Part shown: piece by piece, positions 52,016 to 64,000 of the stretch
Position numbering within the stretch: the first letter of the stretch is position 1
How the letters are laid out: each line of letters starts with the position of its first letter
Source: Auanema rhodensis
Taxonomy: Eukaryota > Nematoda > Chromadorea > Rhabditida > Rhabditidae
Reading direction: 5' to 3'
DNA length: 64,000 bases
NCBI GenBank assembly: GCA_964057225.1
Contig: OZ059898.1
Span: 15,477,267-15,541,266 of the forward strand
Position numbers and translations under genes: made by a program
Notes under the pieces: model-generated
What the model was told of the DNA's origin: nothing
Seen by the model: the letters and a program-made list of their open reading frames with translations, nothing else
Database searches by the model: none

Positions 52016-53850
52016 TAGATATCCTACTGTCATATTTCTATTTCCTCCCCTCCCTTTTAGTCTTTTTTCAACGTTTTTCATATAAAAAACTTTTTCTTTT
52101 CCTTTCCTTCTTACCTTGTCTCTCTCATTGTTCCAAGCTCAATCGCTTCTTTTCAGTCAAGTATACCTTCTCACCACTACGTACCCACCCACCCCCTCCC
52201 TCCTTTCCAATTCCTCTTCCCCTTCCCAGCCTCCCACTCTCTTTTTTCTCTTGTCTCAAGAATATTAACAAACAAACAAACACACAAACAAACTAACAAT
52301 ACATATATAGATTTGTATATTATATTATATGTATAATTATGTTTTATATGCGAATGTGAATCCAGCTTAATTTATATGATAAGAAAGCTGAAAATTAATG
52401 TTATGTTATTGATCTAATCATCAATTATATATTATTACATATACATACATACATGTGTATATCAAGCTCATAATAAGTTTTGTTTAATGAGAAAACTTTC
52501 TTCATCTTACTTCTACTACTACTATAGCTGCTACTGCTGATGTTGCTGCTGTTCATGTAGCTGCTCATGCTGATGTTAATGCTGATGTTGCTCAGCTAAC
52601 TATTCCATTACCAACGGCTCAAAACCTCCCTATCAAACATATATTTTACGTATTTCCTTTGCTTAATATAAGAATAGAAAAAAAAACAAATAAAACAATT
52701 AAATGAAATAAATAATTTTTTTTCTAAAACAAATAGAACAAAAAAAAATTATTATTGCTTGTAGTACTATGTATGTATGAAGGTATGTATGTACTACAAA
52801 TGGTTAAAAATATTTATATTATACATATAGTATATAGTATTATACATATATAATATTTTTTTTCTTTTTATTTCAATTGTTGACACAATTAAGCTTATTG
52901 AGCAACAGCCTCAATACTTGGAGAATTGCCAAAAAAATATAAAAAAGAAAATGTTTATGAAATTAATAACGAAGGCTCAAACAGATCTCTCTCTCTCTCA
53001 AAAAAAAAACACAAACTATATATCTCTCATTACTCTAATTTTCAAATTTCTTGTTTCAAAACTAACAAAAGTATAATAAAATACACAATCATTCAATTTA
53101 AAATGTTTGAAATCTTTTATGAGCAATTTAAAGTTTCTAAAGTTTTAAAATGAAAATTTTACAATCAATATAAGCTTTTCCTTTATGTATCTTCTACCAA
53201 TCTATTGTAAATCTTTCTTATTTAGCAACTCTTATATGTTCATTCCATGCATATCTTTCTACTTTCCGTTTTTTTTTCCATTTCCTCTATTTCCAGGAGT
53301 CGATCCTCCTTGTTCATTTTCAGTTACTTTCTCAAGCTCTCCCAAGTTCTCTATACATATATCTTTCTATCTTATATTCTATTTTTTTATTTTCTAACCC
53401 AAGTTTTCCATATTTTCTGTTGTTTTAAACGTTTTCTTCTTCTCTTTTTTTGATTTTCGGTTCAGCTAGAGAACATCAATAGTCAACTTACTCGTCTCTT
53501 CTTCATTTTCTTGAGAATATTTCCATCGTCACCCAAGCCATCCCCACTCCTTTCCATCTCCTCGTCCCCTTTCTTCTGTCTCTCTCAACCTACATTCTCT
53601 TTCACCAGTGTCTTTCTCTTCTAGTCAAAGTTCTGCCTCTCCATCATCTGCTTCCTCTCTTCAGTTTGCAACGCGCTGTCTGCTGGATTGCAAGCCTCTT
53701 CGTCTCTAGCTTTATCCTAAGTCTCAATTTATAAAAACTGAAGTATTCTTATTCACCTAGTTATAACTATAATTCTTGTTATATTTTATTCTATTTTAGT
53801 TATACTAACTAACTAAATAGCCTTACTAGCTGAATCCTTTTTCGTTTCTG

Positions 53851-53873
53851 TCCGTCCGTCCGTCCGTCCGTCC
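53851..53873 (+). repeat. (TCCG)n microsatellite
   Basis: Five to six TCCG units, the only GC-rich simple repeat in the window. Confidence 0.9.
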
Positions 53874-54230
53874 TTCTTTCTCCTTCACATCATCCTTCTC
53901 GTACTACTATCATGTCGAACTCGTTTTCCCTCCATTTCATACTGATTCCTCCCAATTTATATTTCAATTTTTATATTTTCATCAATCAGATTCTTCTTAT
54001 TTTCTCCAACAACTTTGCATGAAAATCCTTTTGCTCTGTAATTTATTTTCTAAACTACAACTATAATTAAAATTTTTTGGGCTCTCAGAATAAAAAGTTG
54101 AAAAAGCAAAAATAAAATTTATTTTCATATTTCCTTTCAAGTAACGAAAGTTTTTTTTTTGGAAATCATATTCGTAAGACCTTGGTTTTCTATGTCAACC
54201 GTTCAATTTAATGATTTGTTAATCTAACCT

Positions 54231-54263
54231 CTTCCTCTCTCTCTCTCTCTCTCTCAGTTTCTT

Positions 54264-54306
<43 letters not shown>

Positions 54307-54356
54307 TTCTTTCTTTTTCTCTCTTGTACACTTTCTCTCTCTCTCTCTCTCTCTCT
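54231..54356. repeat. (CT)n microsatellite, interrupted
   Basis: About 126 bp of CT with TTT and TTGTACA interruptions. Confidence 0.9.
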
Positions 54357-54815
54357 AATAGTCCGGTCAAAAATCCTGATATAAAACACATTAATACAAG
54401 GAGTAGTTGAACTCATCATCATCATTTTTATTAAAATTCAAATAAAAAATTTAAATAAATTGAAAAGACAATTGTTCTTTCGATTCAAAAAAGAGATTTT
54501 ACTTGTCTTTTTTTTGTCTTCTCTTTCTTCATTTGTTTCCAAAAAAAAACTCAAAGAAGATAGAGTAATGACTTTAGACTCTCTTCAACCTCAACCTTGG
54601 GTTTCTTCTTATAATTCCAAAAAATTTATGAATATTCTACCTATCTGAATGGAAAATTTATTTATTTACTTTTGTTTTGTTGATTTTGAAACTCTTCTGT
54701 TTAGACTTAAAACAACAACATCCACGAAATTTCAATGTTTTTCAGAATATTTCCTTTAGAACATTTAGAGAACAATCTTCATTCTTCTGTCTATCACATT
54801 CTCCCCTCCCCCCAC

Positions 54816-54816
54816 A

Positions 54817-54895
<79 letters not shown>

Positions 54896-54916
54896 TCTCT
54901 CTCTCTCTCTCTCACT
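54816..54916. repeat. (CT)n microsatellite, interrupted
   Basis: About 100 bp of CT with single-base interruptions. Confidence 0.9.
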
Positions 54917-55600
54917 CTTTATATCTCTTGATAACCATATTCACATAGATTCATACATAATTTTTGTGCAAAAGAATGTAAAAAGTTTTACAAAAATTAA
55001 AAAAAAACCTCAAAATAGATAGTACAAGCTCATTCCTACTCTGTCTATTCCTCATTTATTTTCAATGTATTTGTATTTCAACTTTAGCTAATACATAAGT
55101 CGATTTTGTTTCAGCTTTTCCACCGTTAGGAAGCACCATATAGTTCGTAATAACTGGTTTGATATGTAGATTTTATGAAAACTAACCACATATAGATAGA
55201 TAACACTGAAAATCTGATATCATTTAAATAACACCAAAATCATCTTCATCAATCTCTTTTTCTACTGTTCTTTTCCTTTTTGACAAGTTTATACAGAGAT
55301 AGATAGAGAGAGAAAGAGAGAGATATTGAAGAGAGAAAGAGAAAACGAAATTTGAAATAGAGAGAAAGGGAGCAACTAAGGTCAAGTGCATTCATGTATC
55401 TGCACTTCTGTGTCAAAGCCTTTTCTAGAGCATTGCGCCATGATGTTGTTTCCGTTATTTGGAAATCCCATGAATCATTGCTCATTTATTTAACTGAAGC
55501 AGAAATCATTTCACTTTTTTCTCAATCTCAGCTTAATTGAACTACAATCCCCTCCGACTGCAATATTGAGGTCTTTGATGGCATCATTCGATAAGTACTC

Positions 55601-55601
<1 letters not shown>

Positions 55602-55696
<95 letters not shown>
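55602..55696. repeat. (CT)n microsatellite, pure
   Basis: About 47 perfect CT units, the longest uninterrupted repeat in the window and so probably highly variable. Confidence 0.95.
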
Positions 55697-55699
<3 letters not shown>

Positions 55700-56033
55700 C
55701 ATGCAATGAGAAGTGATCACAAATTTTTTTCTCGTTGTCTTTTCAAATTTTCATTGTCATAAACAGCTTTTCTTCAATTTTTTCTATTTTCGTTGCCTTA
55801 GATCTTTCCTTTGTTTCTTTTCCTTAGCTTTTGCCCAGAAAATGAACAAACGATTGGCATTGTTTATGTATAAAAATTGCATTTTCATCTAAAGAAGATT
55901 GTTGTTGTTGTTTTCTTTACCTGTCACGCACTTTTTTGCATTCAAAATGTTTGTCTCTATGTTACAACTTATTTGAACATGCTCTAAATCATAGATTCTT
56001 ACAAAACATCAGTTTTTGCTCTTTTCTCCCTTC

Positions 56034-56042
56034 CTCTCTCTT

Positions 56043-56088
<46 letters not shown>

Positions 56089-56089
56089 C
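56034..56089. repeat. (CT)n microsatellite
   Basis: Interrupted CT run. Confidence 0.88.
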
Positions 56090-57741
56090 AGTTAAGTACT
56101 GCTCTCTAGTCAGTAGAATAAGTTACGTGATGGCTAATTCACGTGAACCTATTTCTCATTTTCAGCTTCAACAGACGTATGATACATTTGATATTCAGAA
56201 TACATTTGAACATGCCTCTCTCTCTCTCTCTACTCAATATGATCATATTGTCGTCTTCTATTCTCATCTCTTCTCTATCTATTTCTATTTCTATTCTCTC
56301 TTTTTATAAATTTCCATATATGATCTGATCGTAATTTCTCACTTATTTTCTTTTTAATATAACAATAGAATATCATTTTTAAACAAATCTCTGATAGAGA
56401 TTCAAATAAAATTTACATAAATGTTAGTCTTTTACTAAATATAGTCGAATAATTCGTTTATATTTTTGAAAAACAACAGAAAATTCTTTAAAAATCATCA
56501 AAGGTTTGGGTAAAAAAAGATTTCAAATTCATTTTTGACATGTTATCATCATCATAATTCAAATTATTTATGTTTATTCAATTCTTATTTACTATTTAAT
56601 TTCTTAACTATACTCATATAGTTAGTATAATCATATTCTCTCTACCCCCTATCTCTCTCTCTATCTTTATCGTTCTATATATATGTCTTATCATCTTTCT
56701 TATTCATTCTGTTACTCCTTTTATCTGTTTATGAGATGCCTTAGGAACAGCAGTTCTCAAACTTAGAAATGAGAACGTATGTCTAAACAAAATTGTTTGT
56801 TTTTCACTTATCCTACTACTTTTTCCCATTGGCAAAGTCGTCATGCTAAACTTAAACTTCTTCACACTCATGTCAAAAATCTCAAAATACAAGCTTATGC
56901 TCATAATGCTTTATGTGTGTATCAGTTGTAGTTCCATTAGATTTTCTTATACATGGAAGAGCATGTTGAAAGTTGAATAACTGCTTCAGACAGACAAACA
57001 GGCAGACAGATAGATAGACAGATGTCCAAAAACTTGCAAAAGAACTTCTTAGGAACTCTTTATCCTTCATCAAAAAAATGTTTTTTTTTTCTGTGAGCAA
57101 ACGATATGACAGTTGAGAATAGAAATCTATAACTCATAGTTGAAGTAACATTACTCAACTGAGAAAGCATTAAGAATTTCTTATTTATGCTTCATAGACA
57201 TGTGTAGATACATACATATGACTTGTTGTACATCTCATACATACATGCTTACATACATACATATGAAATAATGTAAAAGAGAGGGTGGATTGGCCAAACA
57301 AAATGTTGTTTCGATTGAGGAAAAAGCAGCATAAACAGCATAATCTATTGCTAATCTTATCCTGTTGTTATTCTAGAAATGAGAAAAAAACATAAAGCAA
57401 AGAACATGAAACTTTGTCTCTGTGCTTTTCACTGAATTCGGTTAAAGTCTTTTTGACTGATTTCTTCTTTTTCAACTTTCTCTCCTGTCTTACTTACTCA
57501 CTTCCTTTCAATCGCTATAGAATTGTTAGAAAGAATGAAGTTCATTGATAGGACTTTGATGAGCTGAATCATCATAACACATAAGCCAATACATCTCAAG
57601 ATATACATAGTATATGAATAATCATTGAAAGATATGCTACAAGCTTCTTTTTTTTTCTTTTAAATGATATGAAATGAGAGATATTAATACATGATTGCTT
57701 AAATCGGGGGAGGATAACAGTTGAAACATAGCGAGCTCATC

Positions 57742-57743
57742 AG

Positions 57744-57785
<42 letters not shown>
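57742..57785. repeat. (CT)n microsatellite
   Basis: Interrupted CT run. Confidence 0.88.
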
Positions 57786-57788
<3 letters not shown>

Positions 57789-59167
57789 CTATCTATCTCT
57801 CTGTATGAGCGGCATCTTATTTGTCAAAAAAACGTTTTTTCTCCACAAATCAGCTTGAACCACAATCATCTAATGATGAATCAAAGCAATCATTGATCGC
57901 AATGAAACAAAAAAATTTCAGAAAAATTTTGCAACTCATACAGCAGCTTTAAGCAAGCTTTAAGTGCAAAATTGAAGTTTTGAACTACAAAGAAAAGTTA
58001 TTTTGTGAATGAATTATATGATTATCATGGTAGAGCTGAATAAAGCTCTCTCCAAGCATCTTGATATCTATTCTCAATCAAGTTCAAGCATATTCTTTTT
58101 CAAATTTTAATAATAAAAACTATAATTACTATATATACTTATATATATATATATATCCAAATATTTTAAATATTACTAATCAAGTTTCCTATAATTAGTC
58201 CAATTTATAATTTTTTTGTCTTCTCCTTCACTCTTCTTCTTCTTTTTGTCTCACTTCTGCATCTGAACAAAGCAGTCGTTTCAAATTAGTTATTATCTCT
58301 ATGGTTTCCATACTTGTTGAAACCTCTTTTGTCTCTCTCTCCCTCTCTCTCTCTCTCTTTTTCTCTCTCTTTCTCTCTAACTATATGTATATCTATCCCT
58401 CTTTCACACTTACCCTCTAATTTTTTTTCGTAATAAGCTGCTCTTTTTATTCTTTAACCCTCTCTAACTACCTCTCGTTTTTCTTGTCTTCCAAGTTTAC
58501 CCACTTTTAGATTCTTGAATAAAAACGTTAGAAATGATTTTCACACTCAAAACTTCAAAAGAATGTAAAACTACTTACTTAAAGTATTACTTGTTTGGCT
58601 TGTCATGAGCGTCTCTCCCTCTCTCTCCTTTCCTGTTATTCTTGCACTTTTAGGACTAAATTCATCTTTTGATTAATAAAGTCGGATTCTTTTGATTATT
58701 TAATTTTAGATTGTCTCTTTCTCTCTCTTCTCATCTGTCTCTCTTTCCTCTCTATTCTCTTTCTCTCTCTCAATCCAAAATATTCATTTCATACATATTT
58801 CTTCTATTATAATAATTCTATTAGCAATACCTAATTGTTTAATTTTCCAGCTTTTCTTCATTCCATTATTCATGTTTTCCTTAACCATTTAGTAATGTCG
58901 TATTAGGTCAATATAATTTTCTTCATTTTCATTTCTTAAGTTTTTCTATTTTCCGTCAAAAAATTAAAGAAAAAGAAGAAATCTTTATGTACAAATAACA
59001 AACTGTTTGTCATTAATTGTTTTTTTGTTTACATATCGAATATAATTTTCTATTTTACCGAAATTTCTTCACAAACTCATTTATTTTACCTAAAAATTCG
59101 TTTTGTTTTCCATTTCTTCATAACATATCTATGTATATGTATTAAAACTTCTCTATAATCTCTTAAC

Positions 59168-59195
59168 CATCATCATCATCATCATCATCATCATA
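59168..59195. repeat. (ATC)n microsatellite
   Basis: About nine CAT/ATC units. Confidence 0.88.
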
Positions 59196-60368
59196 GTTAC
59201 AACATGAATCATCTTTAAACTTCTTCATAAACATATAATTCTTCTGTATAGTAGAACCATAAATGCTCTCCATCAATCAACCGATCATCATCGTCATATT
59301 CATTGAAAATGAAATTGAACTGTAATTATGTTTTCACGTAAATTCACGTAAATTCACGTAATAATTTGAATATTCTAATCATATTTGAATATTTATGTTG
59401 TCAATTAACTTCTTTTAACTATTAATCAAATTAATCTTTTTTTATTTTTATAAAATATTTGTAATTTTTCACAAATTTATTCACAAAAGAAATGGCTTTT
59501 TGTGTTATCTTAGTAAGAAATCAGTGTATAGTTAATGAAATATTCTAAGCTTTGAATAATCTACACATATTTTTGGTTTGCAAGGTATGAATGAAGGTTT
59601 CATCTCATGAAATATGAAATGTTTGTTGATTTATACTCATTTTAATTAAATATATAACATCTATATATCTCTCTAACTATATAGTTAAATATATATATTT
59701 TATTATAATAATAGGTAATAAAATATATAAAAATTGAAGGATTTCCATATTATTTAACTAATAATATAAGTTTAGGAATATAGTATTTTATATTATTTTC
59801 AATCATAATAACTAAGAGAGAAAATAGTAGCTGATATATGATAAAGAGAGAGAAATTATAGAGAGAGATAAGGAGAGAGAGAGATACACAACGAGGGAGA
59901 CAAAGAAGAAGTGAAAGAATTTGAAGTAGAAGTAATGAAGAGTGAAAACTGACAGATTGTTTGAGTGAATAGTATAAAGTTCTATCTGTTTACTCACTCA
60001 TCAAAAACTTTTAAAAAAAAGTAATTATCAAAGCTCATCATGAATACCCTGGTGCACACATCGAGACATCCAGATTCCAACCTATTCATCTTATACAATT
60101 CAACTTTTCTCTTTAACTGTTTTGATTATTTGTTTTTTTCGACTTCTTGTTCTTGTATGTGTGGCTGTAAGCATATGAGAAGTAGTCAGTCAGCCGGACA
60201 AAGCTTCAACTAAGCTCGTTCTTCCGCTTTGTTTCTTCCGCATTTTCAAACGGATTCTACCTTTTGAAAGCACACGAGGACACAAGACCTTGCTACATCT
60301 TTTTTTCCTTTGAAATTGTATTGTTTGTGGTTAATCTCTAGTATTTCTAAATCTCATTAAACTTTCTT

Positions 60369-60369
<1 letters not shown>

Positions 60370-60434
<65 letters not shown>
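60370..60434. repeat. (CT)n microsatellite, pure
   Basis: About 32 perfect CT units. Confidence 0.95.
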
Positions 60435-60437
<3 letters not shown>

Positions 60438-61038
60438 ATACTCCCTGTTTCTCATGTTCTCTCTATTCCTCTCTTTCTTGGGACTATTTTGGTAAAAGTT
60501 AATCTAATCTGTTTGTTGCGATACTGATAAAATTAATTTGGACCAAGGTGAATGTAATTTTAACTTTGTTTCAATGAATGTTAATCATTTTTATAATTGA
60601 AATATAAATGTATATATATATTTATCAAAAAAATAAAAGTTAATTATATTTTACTATACTAACTATCTCTCTCTCTCTTTATCCCTCTTTCTATCACCCT
60701 CTCTCTCCCTCTCTATAGATATTTTTACAATTATCTTTTAATTTTTCTGTTTCTTTTCTTTTCTCTCCTACTTCTATCGCACTTCTCAATAACATCTTAG
60801 AGAGGATTCCTTAACAGCTGTCTGAACATCAATCTCACAAACCATTTGCACACCATTTCCATTTCGTTTTCCTGATTTTGCAAACATCGAAGAACAAATT
60901 TTATGATTTTATTCCTTTCCTATTCAAGAAATATCTTCTCTCATTTCTCTCTTTCTTTCTCAAAGATTTTTGAACAATTTTTATAATTTTAAGGAATCAA
61001 GGTTATCGGATAACTTGTTGGCACATTGCATCAACTTC

Positions 61039-61040
61039 TG

Positions 61041-61073
<33 letters not shown>
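61039..61073. repeat. (CT)n microsatellite
   Basis: About 17 CT units. Confidence 0.9.
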
Positions 61074-61076
<3 letters not shown>

Positions 61077-61811
61077 CTTTTTTCTTCTTAATTATTCTTA
61101 AAAAGAGATTTTTCCTACTAATTGTTTACTTTTTTATTATAATAAAACATACCAGTAGAAGAGGAAAGATGGAACACACACTCATACTCACACACATATA
61201 CACAACACACAAACATCTTAATCTCACACCTATCAGAATAGAAATAACTACCGTTTTACCTTTCTTCATAACTTTCACTCTCTTTCTCTCTTTATTTTTT
61301 TCTTTTCTCTTTATATTTCTAAACTTATTTTTTTATTGTTTATCTTCAAAAATCTCTAATTTCATTTCTCATATTTCAATAATCTAAGATCGAAATGTAC
61401 ATTCATGTGGATAAATAGTTAATTCGATAGAAAAGGAAAATAGAAACAACAGTGTATAGCTTATAATCATATGGTTTCCCATTATCATCTGTTATCAAAG
61501 AACATGAAATTTCCTTTTCTGGTTATTTTTTATTAAAATTACTAAACTTCATACTAATTTCTTCATATAAAACTGATATCTTATCTATTCATAATACTTA
61601 TCCATTCAAAGATTGACTAGAAAATAAAAAGAAAATGTTTAAGTGAACATGATAACTATGATTGAGTATTAGAGAGAAAGAGAGAACAACTAGTGAAGAC
61701 GAATCACAAAGATACGCAGACTGATCAGACCACCTTCACCAACTTTCGACTTTGCTCCTCTGAGGCTAGAACATATACTAGATACGTACTCACTTCTTCT
61801 GGCATAATAAC

Positions 61812-61847
<36 letters not shown>

Positions 61848-62960
61848 TATTGAGGGAATACGTAGTTCTTTCTATTGGTCATACCACTTAACATCAATGC
61901 CTCCATCACATTACCATCTTGAAATCACCTTAATCTCATTTATTGCAAAATTGTCATTACTGACCACAATTTCATTATTTCCGATAATTCACATTTTATG
62001 AGATTTTTTCAAAAAAATGATTGGGAAAAAGTGATTTGAATCAAGGAATTATTCCAAGAAAAACAAATAAAAGTTCTTCATGTTTCATAAGCAATCCCTG
62101 TTAAACGATAGCTATTCGTACAAAAGTAAGAAAAACTTGTTTTCTATATCGAATTTCTGAACTTTAGACGTTGAAGATTATAATTTTTTTTATTTTTAGA
62201 CCAAAAAAATAATTTTAAATTCTTTATAATCGGGTTGAAAAACCTTTTTTTCCTACCATAGTATCCCCAGTCGATCATCAGTCTTTTGCTATTCAGTACT
62301 AGCTTTGCAAACTCCTTTTTCCCTCTCTCTCTCTCTCATTTGACAAGTTATTTCTCTCTTTCTCCTAAGTTCCCCTTTACCTCTACCCTATCTCTCTTGA
62401 TTCCTTTCAGTTCCATTTCGTCGGTTTTCCGTTTTTTTCATTTATGATCATTGGACGTCATTACTCTATCGCAACACAATTGTTTCAGAATCCATGCTTT
62501 TCGACCCTATTCTTCACTGATCGTTCAGGCTTTCCTTTAACTAACCTGTTTCTCAGTTCACGAATGTTATGTCAACTTAAGCAGATTTCATCAATTCCTG
62601 TCGTTGTCAGCCGTAACTTTCTGATTTTCTCTTCTTCATCTTCTTCCCATTTTTCATTTTTCCAAAATGCTGTCTCCTCCATGGCCTCCATCTACCTTCT
62701 GTGAATACAATTTTTTTTTGATTTTAAGGCTTTTGAAATTGTTTTAAAGTTTATATTATGCTGCTCCTCGTTCTAACATTACTTTGAACTTCGTTACAAT
62801 ACTCACTGCTCATTGATCTTCATGCTACAGGATTTTCGAACAGCATTGATTGCCATTCAAAACTCCTCTTTTTCACTTTTTTTTTATTTGAAGTTTCGCT
62901 CTGCTTGCTTTTATAGCCTAACAGTTCTCCCATTGCAATGAAAACGTTATATAAAAGAAT

Positions 62961-62961
<1 letters not shown>

Positions 62962-63009
<48 letters not shown>
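62962..63009. repeat. (GA)n microsatellite
   Basis: About 23 GA units with one ATAG interruption; one of the few GA tracts in this pyrimidine-rich stretch. Confidence 0.9.
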
Positions 63010-63013
<4 letters not shown>

Positions 63014-64000
63014 AGAAGACAAATATTGTAAAATTATGTTGAATTTCTAAACAATATCTTTGATTTTTGTCTTATGTATCAAGCTGTTGAAGCCTTTTTC
63101 AACACTATTCAAATCTCTTTGTTATTCATAACAGCACTGTCATTCTATTCTCTTTCACTGCTCTTGTATTCTTTTTCAATTTCCCTCTATATCTCACTCA
63201 TTATCTCTTTCTCTCTCTCTCTCTCTCTCTTATAGTTTTGTCTTTTCCTTTTTAAAGGTTTGTCTATTCTTTCTATCCTTTCTGATTTGTGGAAACATTA
63301 GTTAGCTTTTCGTTTTAAAAGCAATGCGGGAGTTCTCACTACTTAAGATTCTGAATATCAGATTTCCATATCCTCCTGTCAATTCTTACTTCTTTCTTTC
63401 AATTCCTATTTTCTTCTTCATAATTCCACTACTGATATGCATAGATACAAGCTTTGCTAATCATTCGTACTATTCATCTATTCTCTATGAATTCTTTCAA
63501 AATATTTGAATAAACAGGAAAAATTCAAAAGATTGTTTTCAAAAATGAATTTATTTTCAATTTTTTCAGTAATTTCGTTCCTAAAATTCACTAATATTTG
63601 TATTTCACATGAACTTTATGTTGTATTTAGCTGACCTTCTTGAATTGTTTTGTCTTATTTTTGTCTTAACAACATCACATCATACGAGGCTTAGTTTCCA
63701 GATTATCTTGCCCTTCATCTCAACTACTCTTCTCTTCGTCAGCCATATTCTAACCTCAATCGACCTCATGATGTGAGCCGTCATCATCAGCATGTACTAC
63801 CCGATGCTTACTTCCCAATATCATTGAGTACATGTCTTATCTGTAAATTGTCACATCCACAAACTTCAAACTTGATTTTTCAATTTTTTTCCAAAGTCTT
63901 TCAACGCCTTTTTCTCATTTTTATTGTTTCATTCAATGCTACTATTGAATCAGTTTCTATTCCTTTCTATCTATCATGTTTCTCTCACTCGAAATGGTTC

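Larger units (their letters stand above)
52016..64000. other. 12 kb gene-poor, pyrimidine-rich stretch
   Basis: No gene I can support. The + strand is strongly pyrimidine-rich with at least a dozen CT tracts (main ones listed separately). A possible 5' exon on the - strand near 55373-55485 is treated under findings. The composition is what long introns or outrons of a + strand gene look like elsewhere in the window. Confidence 0.5.

Overview
The window is eukaryotic nuclear DNA and almost certainly nematode. The non-coding DNA is very AT-rich. Genes are split by many short introns (mostly 40-120 nt) that begin GT and end TTTCAG or TTTAG. Several start codons lie a few bases downstream of a bare TTTCAG acceptor, which is the layout of spliced-leader trans-splicing. 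The protein families (an atypical soluble guanylate cyclase, a neuronal calcium sensor, long MRP-type ABC transporters) fit a nematode. CT/GA microsatellites are extremely abundant. I cannot name the species.

Layout. (1) 2.1-4.2 kb, + strand: a complete neuronal calcium sensor (201 aa, 7 exons). (2) 5.2-5.75 kb, - strand: a possible small unrecognised gene. (3) 7.0-14.0 kb and 16.0-23.3 kb, + strand: two head-to-tail full-length MRP/ABCC transporters. Their nucleotide-binding-domain DNA, introns included, is nearly identical, while their membrane domains have diverged. A tRNA-Lys lies antisense in an intron of the first copy, and two identical tRNA-Gly genes lie between the copies on the - strand. 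(4) 24.35-26.5 kb, - strand: the C-terminal half of an unrecognised single-pass membrane protein whose upstream exons I could not place. (5) 27-35.5 kb: a gene-poor stretch with purine-rich + strand and GA microsatellites, followed by an exon-like remnant at 35.6 kb. (6) 37.6-41.3 kb, - strand: a secreted protein of about 896 aa with two degenerate von Willebrand A domains separated by a low-complexity region with furin-type sites. (7) 43.2-46.6 kb, + strand: a 678 aa soluble guanylate cyclase with an intact haem histidine and cyclase metal sites. (8) 48.1-52.0 kb, + strand: a 778 aa protein with a myristoylation-type N terminus, a proline-rich region and two tandem IRG-like P-loop GTPase domains. 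(9) 52-64 kb: pyrimidine-rich DNA full of CT microsatellites, with no gene I can support.

The genes do not form one pathway. Two could belong to sensory signalling in neurons (calcium sensor and NO/O2-type cyclase) and two to export of conjugates. The tandem IRG-like protein and the dual-vWA protein are the least described. For the calcium sensor, the cyclase, the dual-vWA protein and the tandem GTPase, the summed exon lengths give an exact reading frame, so those models are fairly firm. The two transporter models were followed exon by exon at the domain landmarks but their total lengths were not summed.
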